A DNA stretch of 64,000 bases from Nemophila menziesii. Its lineage: Eukaryota; Streptophyta; Magnoliopsida; Boraginales; Hydrophyllaceae. Both the position numbers and the translations under genes were made by a program. The stretch spans positions 15,176,001-15,240,000 of the forward strand of contig JARWIR010000008.1 of NCBI GenBank assembly GCA_029959085.1, in the 5' to 3' direction. Below the pieces are notes generated by a model that searched no databases, was not told the origin of the DNA, and saw only the letters and a program-made list of their open reading frames with translations. Below are positions 20,868 to 29,132 of this stretch, one piece after another (the stretch's first letter is position 1; every line of letters begins with the position of its first letter).

Positions 20868-21959
20868 ATGGATTCATCATCTTCATCAAGATCAAGACAA
20901 AACGGAAAGAAAATAGGATGGATCGAATGGCTTAACGCATGGTTTCATCTAATATCTGAAATACTATTTCAGAAAATTTACGCAAGAAATTTAGGTAAGC
21001 CTTTACCTTTACCTAAACTCAACGGTTTAACATGTATTGTAACGGGGTCCACAAGTGGAATCGGACTTGAAATAGCAAGACAATTAGCCGAAGCAGAAGC
21101 ACATGTAGTTATGGCTGTTCGAAACACAAAAGCAGCTCAAGAAATAATTCAAAAATGGCAAAAAAATAAAACCATCAAACTCAAAGTTGATGTAATGGAG
21201 CTTGATCTTCTCTCACTTGAATCAGTAGTCAAATTTTCCGATACTTGGAATTCATATTCAAAACCATTACACGTTCTTATAAATAACGCTGGAATATTCT
21301 CAATGGGTCAACCACAAAAAATCTCGAAAAATGGTTATGAAACTCATTTACAAGTTAATCATCTTGCTCCAGCTTTATTATCGATTCTTCTTTTACCATC
21401 ACTTAAAAAAAGTGGTACAAGTCGAATCATTAATACAAACTCTGTAATGCATAGATTTGCTTCGATTGATACAAATGATATGAATTTTTCAAAACGTAAA
21501 TTCACTAGTTTCGAGGCTTATTCGAGTAGTAAACTAGCACAATTAATGTTTAGTTGTGTCCTTCAAAAGGAAATAATCAATGAAGCTAATATTGATGTAT
21601 TATGTGTTGATCCTGGTACTGTTCGAACAAATGTTGCGAGGGATTTTCCGAGATTTGTTCAAGTTGGATATCATTTATTAATTAATTTATTTGATGCTCA
21701 AGAAGGTTCGAGAAGTGCTGTTTTTGCTGCTACAGATGATGATGTCATTAAATATTGTAGAAAGTTGAAAGCTGAGGAAAATCCGGTTTGTGCTTATGTG
21801 TCGTATTATTGTTGTCCAATAAATCCTTCGGAACAAGTGCAAAAAGAGGGGAATAATAAGTTAGTTTGGGAGAAAACACTTGAAATGATTGGTCTTCCTT
21901 TAGAAGCTGTAGAGAAAGTTCTAGAAGGAAAAGAAGTTAATTGTCGCTATAGAGTTTAG
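20868..21959 (+). CDS. FEY: Short-chain dehydrogenase/reductase, FOREVER YOUNG (FEY)-like
   Basis: 363 residues. A short N-terminal tail with an amphipathic, possibly membrane-associated WIEWLNAWF segment (18-26) precedes a classical SDR Rossmann domain. The cofactor motif TGSTSGIG is at 59-66, the NNAG motif at 139-142, and the catalytic residues are N164 (QVNHL), S192, Y218 and K222 (YSSSK). The C-terminus continues past the SDR core with VWEKTLEMIGLPLEAVEKVL (344-363 region), a tail I associate with the plant FEY oxidoreductases, which affect meristem and leaf development. The substrate is unknown. The coding region has no intron. A 5' UTR intron (20259-20860) is likely. A decayed partial copy is at 34164-34440. 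SDR family membership is certain; FEY-type assignment is strong but unaligned. Confidence 0.85.
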   Translation: MDSSSSSRSRQNGKKIGWIEWLNAWFHLISEILFQKIYARNLGKPLPLPKLNGLTCIVTGSTSGIGLEIARQLAEAEAHVVMAVRNTKAAQEIIQKWQKNKTIKLKVDVMELDLLSLESVVKFSDTWNSYSKPLHVLINNAGIFSMGQPQKISKNGYETHLQVNHLAPALLSILLLPSLKKSGTSRIINTNSVMHRFASIDTNDMNFSKRKFTSFEAYSSSKLAQLMFSCVLQKEIINEANIDVLCVDPGTVRTNVARDFPRFVQVGYHLLINLFDAQEGSRSAVFAATDDDVIKYCRKLKAEENPVCAYVSYYCCPINPSEQVQKEGNNKLVWEKTLEMIGLPLEAVEKVLEGKEVNCRYRV

Positions 21960-22379
21960 CTGAAGAATTTGCGAATATTGTGGTTTAGTTTGATTTATAT
22001 GAGAAATTGATCCTCAAACATTGTATTGAAGTTACTCGGATATTTGATCGTATTTATTTTTATACTTTTTGTTTTATTTTAGTTTTTGTATGCATATTTT
22101 GTTGTTTATATGATAAAATATGGGTGTTATTAAGATTATTAGTTGCTTTAATGGTTAGAGTTCTCTTTATTGACCAAGAGGTTTTGGGATGGAATCTTAC
22201 TCCGGAGTCAAATGGTCAATTAGATGTATTGAAAAAAAGGTGATATTTGTACAATATAGGGACTTGTGAGGTTATTAAAAAACATTATATAGGAACCTGT
22301 AGTGCAATTTTAGCATAATATAGGGACATATAGTGCAAACTGTGCAATGAACTCAAAGAAAATGTTGCCCTCACCCCAA
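21960..22379. other. SDR 3' flank with a weak SINE-like segment
   Basis: AT-rich 3' UTR and flank. About 22140-22200 (TTGCTTTAATGG, then GGGATGGAATC) faintly resembles tRNA-like boxes. The 78-codon open frame at 22007-22243 has no recognisable features and is not called as a gene. Confidence 0.3.
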
Positions 22380-22701
22380 TGAAAATTTCTCGTTCTGCTC
22401 CTAGTTATACATAATTTTGTTTCCAACTAACTTTTCATAATGGAATGTAATAATTTAACAAATGTAGGGTCTTTTTAGCTAATTTAGTGAACAATTTAAA
22501 GAGGAGGACTTTAATTATTTGTAGCAAAGGTACCTTCATATGTATCCACTCCTCTATCTGCGACAAGAGACAAGTACATTTGGTATTATGGTGGTTGAAT
22601 TATAGAGGAGATGCTTCATGCACAAGGGGATCTTTGAAATTCTAAGAATTTATATATTTATGTGAGAGAGACTTTCTTAATTAGATCTGAGTAAATGACT
22701 T

Positions 22702-22906
22702 TACTCAAGGTTGGTTTTGAGAAAATCCGGTTTGACAAAAAGTCTAAAAACAAATTTATAAAATGAGACCCCTCTATATAATAAAAAGCTTATAAATTGA
22801 GGGTCCTAAAAATATCAGAAAATAAGAGGTCTTTTTTTTTTTTTGTTCCAAGAAAAATAAGAGGTCCGAAATGGTGCCCTTTTCGGTGTATCTTAAGGAC
22901 CAGTCC
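22702..22906. mobile_element. 205-bp insertion with TGACTT target duplication
   Basis: TGACTT at 22696-22701 and 22907-22912 brackets 205 bp that are missing from the paralogous flank near 34778-34785, where the sequence reads straight through. There is no clear terminal inverted repeat and no terminal poly(A), so the class is unknown. A tail-only insertion (22821-22867) lies inside it. Confidence 0.6.
22821..22867 (-). mobile_element. Tail-only retroinsertion flanked by 13-bp direct repeats
   Basis: AAAATAAGAGGTC at 22821-22833 and 22855-22867 brackets 12 T residues and GTTCCAAGA. On the minus strand this is TCTTGGAAC followed by poly(A): a few 3'-terminal bases of a retroelement with its tail. 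Confidence 0.5.
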
Positions 22907-23349
22907 TGACTTCATTTGATGGGATTATGATATCTTATAACTTATAATTAAAATTTTACGTAATAAACCATTAAAATGGTCCCAGCTCCACATCTCAAGA
23001 TGGAATAATAGTGGTTATAAAACGACCAATAATTACAATATGGGAGTCTGTAATTGTTTTTCACTCACGTTTTTCTTTTTCTTTCAATATTTATATTTTT
23101 GAAAAATTTGAACGGCATTGTAGGATAGGGATGGAGCCTACGCCCGTGGTATTCGCCTTTGCGTCCAGACAAAGATACTTCGTTTTAGTAGAGTTATCTA
23201 ATTGTAGTTACCAATCAAATTTAAACACAAAGAGAATCCAATAACCAATCTAACAAAAAGTACTGATTAAATTGATTTGCCAGAGATCAAGAGAACAACA
23301 TCTGGGTCCCCAAGTAAATCTCCAATTAAATCATATGTTGCTCAAAATT

Positions 23350-23396
23350 AAGATGTGGCAACTTTTTTTTTTTTTAGGCAAAAGATGTGGCAACTT
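23350..23396 (-). mobile_element. Tail-only retroinsertion flanked by 15-bp direct repeats
   Basis: AAGATGTGGCAACTT at 23350-23364 and 23382-23396 brackets 11 T residues and AGGCAA, which is TTGCCT plus poly(A) on the minus strand. The paralogous sequence near 59479-59495 has a single copy of the repeat, giving an empty site. Confidence 0.6.
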
Positions 23397-23480
23397 CACT
23401 AGGATGCCTTGTTGCATTAAAATCAATGACTAATTTGGTTCTATACTGAATATGTTAATTGTTTAACTGGACTTTTTTCT

Positions 23481-24209
23481 CCAACTATAATAATATCGTA
23501 TAAAATTTAGAATAATATAACGTCGATATAATTAATACAACTTTGGCTTAATCTAGTAGCTAGAACAAGAAAGAGTACTAAAAACCAAATCCTATGCTAA
23601 TAAAACTAGACTGCTAAGTCTATTCTAATTTTACTACAAAACACTAAACGTCATCTTTTAATAGAAGACAAAAAATTATTCAATTAATACATTTAAATCC
23701 TGGTGATTAGAGATTCTTTATGGATGAATAATGAACTTGAACATCCTTTGACCTTAGAGTTCACTTAATCAATGAAACTGCACACTGCCCCGAGTCTTTA
23801 ACACCTGAATATATAACGGTTGACCACCATATAAAGCACCAACAAAATAAAATTAAATAAAATAGTATTTTATAGAAGCACGTTTTAAATCTTTCCAAGC
23901 AAAATAATATAAACCAAAGACCTAAACTCCCAAAGTCCAAAGTCTTTTTCCAAAAATATGAAAAATGTTAAAATTCTTTTTCATTTCTAACAATCTTCAC
24001 TCAGACTCCATGAGAAAAGGTGAATATGTTTCCGTGCATACCAACTTTGGATGAATTGTACTTAAATGACAATATCTTTCGATTTGAATGGACACGTAGT
24101 GAAGTGAGCCAACCATCAAATCTCGTCAAGTGAACATATTCTTGAACTTGATGGTTGATCCTTATGTTTTTCGTCGATAAATAACTTGTCAACGCTTAAT
24201 GGAAAAACA
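23481..24209. other. Intergenic, possibly LTR-element derived; no gene recognised
   Basis: AT-rich, with phrases such as CTCAGACTCCATGAGAAAAG that look like non-coding retroelement sequence. The 63-codon minus-strand frame at 24001-24192 has no recognisable features. Confidence 0.3.
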
Positions 24210-25740
24210 CCTCCGTAGAGCACATATCGTAGGTAGCAAGAGTGTATTAAGTAGGGTATCGTTCTAAGGAGATCAGTGCGATAAATGTATTTTATTCTAA
24301 AAAGTGAACAATTTATATTCTAAGGAAAAAACAATAAATTAAAACATATAGAAATAATTATTTGTTTTGTTTTTGTGTTAGCAATTAAGAAAATGGAAGG
24401 CAATAAGATTTAATAAGTAATATTAATTAACTAATGATTAAGCTATCAGGTAAACAAGAAATGAAATGAAAGATTGACTCGATTTAAATGGATGCTTGAG
24501 GATATTGTTAAGTAGTTTCCAATGTCGTTAAATAATTTTGCTATTCTATTAGGGCGAATTGGTTTTGGTATTCTTATTAGTCGGGAATCTAAGCCGCTCA
24601 ATCCCCTATTCGGACACCTAGAGCATCTACCTTACACACCCTTCGGTTATCCGATGTATTAAATCACAAAACCCAAAGACTACCTAACAAGCAAGGAATC
24701 AACTCATCCAGGGCACTAGGCGTTCAAATACTAAGTCAGTAACCTCGCCCCCCGCACAGATGTTAACTAAGTTACTAAAGTTCCTGCTACTTGGCCAGAG
24801 CACAAGAGTAATTAAATCAAATATAAGAACAATGGAATAAAAATAAGCATAACCCAATTCAATTAAACAATAATATATGTCTCAAATGAAATAACATCAT
24901 CAAATAACTAAACAATAGTCATTACATTAACATCCTCAAGCATATAAGAGCTTAGCTCATGATCAAATTAATACAAAACAAAGCAAAACTGATTAAAACT
25001 AAAGATAGAATCATTTCTAGAATAGAAAATAAATAGAAGTTAATGTTGGGAAGAATGTAAAATGATGAATGGTTGAGGTAGAAATGGAGGGTTCATGGAC
25101 AAACCCTTGCTTCTTCCCTCTTCCAGCTCTTCTGTTCTTCTCCCATATGATAAAAAAATATAAAATATAGTATATTGATATTTTGGCTGAAATGAAGCTT
25201 TTATATGTTTCCAAATTCATTTGACCCCATTAAGTAGTAGGAAATAGGTCAAATGAGGTCCAACCTGTGTTTGGTGCAGCAGGTCTTAGGTTCGAGCCAT
25301 GGAAACGGTTTTTGGCATAACTTCTTCATCTTAACTCCGAATTGACTTCCTTCACTTACCACGCGATCGTGACTTCAAGCTCTTTCCAACCAACTAGGGA
25401 TCAGGTCCAGAACTATTCATCAAAATATCGTGATGACTCCATCTCTACGGTGCAAGATTACTCCAATAATTGCTCTAACTTTCCATAGTGGCTTCTAGCT
25501 TTATTTCCACTTTGACTTTGAGATTATCTCACCTTTGGAATTCTTCTCTTCATTTTGGACCCTTTTATCAAGTACATACCTAAACTACAGACTAAACATA
25601 CCTTTAAAGCACAAAAATCTCTATAAATAGCAAATTGTCTAAAAGAAGAAGTAAAAGTGCAATATAGTAAAATATATGGAAAAATCCCTCACTTATGTCC
25701 AATAAACTCATAAAACAATGGTCTTCGGTCGAGATTTCAC
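24210..25740. mobile_element. LTR-like block (diverged solo LTR?)
   Basis: About 1.5 kb with the same style of content as the Athila-like LTRs: a TATCGTTCTAAGGAG phrase near the start, AATCTAAGCCGCTCAATCCCC-like text in the middle, and AACTAAAC/TAAAATATATGG near the end. Clear TG/CA ends and a target duplication could not be fixed. It may interrupt the copia remnant on its right. No gene within. Confidence 0.35.
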
Positions 25741-25839
25741 AACAGATACTCTACCCGCTAGTATTTACATATTCCTCGATCATCGCCTTTTCTTACACAT
25801 AGGTGATCTATAAGAATGTCTAGCCACATTCCCAGATCT

Positions 25840-26620
25840 CTCTTGGATCTCGAGATCATTAAGAGCAATAGAGCCCAGCCTCATCATGTGTCTCGCAAAT
25901 TCATCAAGTCCTTTCTCATTAGGACCAACCTTACAGGTTATGAATTTTTTCGTGAGTCCAAAAACTCATCTTAGGAACTTCAATAGTGTTTATCCAGAGT
26001 AAAATCTTCTCTACGCTCTTAAGGCCAGATTAGGATTGATATATATATATATATATTAACCTCAACGGTGAATTCGTCAAATCCTTCTCCACAAGACCAC
26101 CACACATGGTTATGAAATCATTAAGTGAGAGAAATATATCAACCTCAACGGTAAAATTATTTAGTCTTTCTCCATAAAACCGCCACACATGGTTAGGAAT
26201 TCATTATGTAGGAGCAATATATCAACCTCAACGGTGACTTCATCAAGTCTTTCTCCATAGTATTGTCATGCATGGCTATGAATTCCTTAAGTAGGTGCAT
26301 ATATATTAACCTCAACGATGAATTCATCAAGTCTTTCTCCAAAGAACCGTCACACATGGTTATGAATTCATTAAGAGTTAGTATGCTCCACCTTGAGCTC
26401 TTTTAAGAGCAATACACTTTAATCTTATAATTGAATTTATCAATTCCTTCTCAACAGGACCACCACAAGTAGCTATGAATTCATTAAGAGTTATGCACTC
26501 AACCTTTAGCTATTTTAAGAGCAGTACACCTTAATCTTATAAGTATTATCATCAAGTCCTTCTCAATAGGACCACCACGAGTGGCTATGAATTCATTAAG
26601 AGGTAAGACATTTTGTTTAA
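25840..26620. repeat. Tandem array next to a copia remnant (unit about 84 bp, then about 111 bp)
   Basis: CCTCAACGG starts near 26060, 26143, 26226 and 26311 (83-85 bp apart), each followed by TCATCAAGTCTTTCTCC and ACACATGGTTATGAATTCAT. A second form with TTTAAGAGCAATACACTTTAA repeats at about 111 bp (26405, 26516). A looser unit lies near 25860-25950. Confidence 0.8.
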
Positions 26621-26689
26621 TTCCATATGGATGGGGTGATGTCACATAGACTTATAAGTCATATGCTTCCCATTAGTAGATTTTAATCT

Positions 26690-26942
26690 CACTCCCTCGA
26701 CGTTTTCAGGACTACTCTCCTGGTTAGGCCTTTGGTGAATGGATCAGCTAGATTTTTCTCTAATCCCAGCTATCATCACCATTCTTTTGCAACTGTTTTA
26801 CTGAACTATGTCTGATGTGAACGTGTCTGCTTTGCCACCGAGTCGATCCTAGCCATGAATCATACCTAGACAGAATTAAAGTATGAATCCAGATTGTAAA
26901 CCAAGTCTTGACATAAAGTAAATAATCAAAAATATATGTCAA
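26690..26942 (-). pseudogene. Ty1/copia RNase H C-terminal remnant
   Basis: On the minus strand SRHVHIRHSSVKQL (about 26800-26845) is followed by LADPFTKGLTRR (about 26710-26755). This is the characteristic end of copia-type RNase H. A frameshift or stop separates the two blocks. The tandem array at 25840-26620 lies where the 3' untranslated region of the element would be. No RT or integrase is seen upstream. Confidence 0.7.
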
Positions 26943-26949
26943 GGGATTC

Positions 26950-27800
26950 CAACAACAAGGTCAAAAGTGACCACTGAGTCGATTACAACCTTAACAACAA
27001 CCCCAAATAGAAATTAGTTGGATTATAAGTATTAAAATATAAGTTGAGACATAAATAAAATATAGATGCAAAAATTAATGCAGGGAAAGGAGGATTCCGA
27101 CCAGAAAGTCAATACTAACGTAAGAGTCTATTAAGCAATGAGAAAAAACCCTAGATGGAGTTAACATGAGAAAAAGATGAATTCCAGCGCTTGTGTCAAG
27201 ACCAAAAACAAAGTTGTCATCGAACATCAACGTAATGTGTAATGTAAGGAAATTAAAGCATAAACACCAAAAGTTGTGTTAGTCAATAATGCACGATCAT
27301 AAGGGCCCACCGATGGTGTATCCCTACTCGCGAATATAAAATTCAATCCAATAAGATTAGGATTGTTATCCTTCCAAGACTTTTTCCTATTAAGAGTCAA
27401 AAAAATATTTTCCAATTTTTAGTTTTTTAGATTCGTTTATCATTTCCTAAAATAGCATCATGGACAATATCATTAGTAATAATCTTTTATACCAGGTTTT
27501 TGTGTCATTACCATACGTGACCCATTCTATGTATCGTGTCCTAAACAATTGGCCCAATTCCTTGTCTTGTAGGCTCAGTTAGTTGGTACATATTATCACT
27601 ATCAATAATAAAATTAAGTTGTCCCAACTAACCCCTTCACTTCCATCGTTCTATTTAACAACCCACCTAAACCAATACACCACCATCACCAACCGCCAAG
27701 AGCATCGTGTTTGTCTTGCCCATTCTTTTCGCATATTGTGTAAAGCTACCTTTGTATGGTGCTGTTACCCAGTCCTCATCACCAAGTTTTACCAGCCGTT
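26950..27800. other. Intergenic, no gene recognised
   Basis: AT-rich sequence with no domain match in any frame. Short frames at 27227-27415 and 27583-27810 have no recognisable features. Confidence 0.35.
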
Positions 27801-28177
27801 AGGGCTGTAAGCGAACCAAGCCGCTCGCGAGCAGCTCGAACTCGACTCAGAAAAAAATCGTTCGAACTCGTTTGTTTATACAAACGAACAAAATTTTTTG
27901 TTCGAACTCATTCGTTAAAAAAACTAGTTTGTTTGAGCTCGTTCGTTAACTCGCAAATATTTTAGTTATCTATAAATATATTATTTAATCTATAGAAAAA
28001 CACATTTCTTGTTAATTACTCGAGCCCGGCTTGAAAAAAGCTCGTTTGATATGTTAACAAACAAGCTTTAATTTTTTTGGCTCGACAATTGAGCTCGGCT
28101 CGACTCGACTCGTAAATCTTATTAAACAAGCTTGCATATCTAGTTTTCGGCTCGCCTCGGTTGTTTACGTACCAACC
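27801..28177. mobile_element. hAT-like MITE, copy 2 (GCTCG-rich family)
   Basis: Begins AGGGCTGTAAGCGAACCAAG with the GCTCGCGAGCAGCTCGA signature of the family. It ends near CGGTTGTTTACGTACCAACC. Flanks share GCCGT, but a clean 8-bp duplication is not preserved. There is no coding capacity. Confidence 0.6.
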
Positions 28178-28949
28178 CGCCGTCTAACTTGTATCATCTA
28201 TATTTCCTTTGTCGTAACTCCAGATAATGACCATTAAATCCCCCATTATTTGTCTCCTTCTAACACCCAGAGCAACAATACTAACACACACCATGGTCAT
28301 TTACCATGTAACAAGAAAAAATCTATGTGCTGCCTAGTCACTAAAAATGTAACTTCATCATGAAAGAGGGATATGGCCATTTAAGATACATATACCAAAA
28401 GAATACATGGCACAAGATAATTAGTAGTCAAAAAGTTTATCTAAGTACAAGTTTATCCTCTGGCTTACTCATATTAATTAATTTGCAACAAAACAGAGAT
28501 CGACCTAATAGGGATTGCCGTATAATACCTTATGCGAGTTCTGTTGGTTCAACTACAAAAATAAAGATAATCTCTTTTGGAATCACTCTTTTACTAAGAG
28601 GATCTAGTATAAATGTCTTCAAAATATAGGGTCTTTTGCTCAACTTGCATCATGGCAGAGTATCGTCGATTGGCTCTCCAAGTAACACGACAAAAGTTCT
28701 ATAGACGATGAGATTATAAAGATGTTGGTGTATAATATTTGAACTGAAGGAATAAAAAAATTTAGAAGAAAATATATCGGTATAAAGAGGAGAATTCTAA
28801 AGTTATTTCGCGAATGTTAATGGAAAACATGACGAGATGACAGAGAAAGATAATTATGACAAGACTTGACCAAATTAAAGTTATACAGAGTGGATGACTT
28901 CGAATTATCTGAGAATGTTATGAAGGCTACGGGAGGAATTAATTGTGGA
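28178..28949. other. Intergenic, no gene recognised
   Basis: No recognisable domain on either strand. The 89-codon frame at 28360-28629 lacks recognisable features. Confidence 0.35.
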
Positions 28950-29131
28950 GCGCCTTCTTTTATTCAGATAACCTTGAAATTGTTCAAGGTATTAATAAAA
29001 TATGGGAAATTGATTGGAAGATCCGTCCATTGATCAAAACGATCTGAAAATGGACTTCAAAATTCCCTGGATGGAAAGTGTATCATATCAAGAGTTCTTG
29101 ATATCTCAATGAAACTGCGGATCTAACAGCG
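28950..29131 (+). pseudogene. LINE RNase H fragment abutting the next LINE
   Basis: One frame gives YSDNLEIVQGINKIW, DWKIRPLIKTI and NETADLTAKCAR, the third and fourth catalytic regions of LINE RNase H, with two stops between. It ends directly where the RT region of the following LINE begins, in the same orientation. Confidence 0.65.
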
Positions 29132-29132
29132 A

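Larger units (their letters stand above)
22380..23480. repeat. Flank of the SDR gene, present again in two other places
   Basis: Positions about 22380-23035 match 34440-34935, and about 23205-23460 match 59318-59560, all in direct orientation. Both matches are interrupted here by insertions that the other copies lack (22702-22906 and about 23365-23381). Confidence 0.75.

Noticed and set aside
22007..22243. 78-codon frame after the SDR gene
   Set aside because: AT-rich hydrophobic run with no conserved features, in the SDR 3' flank.
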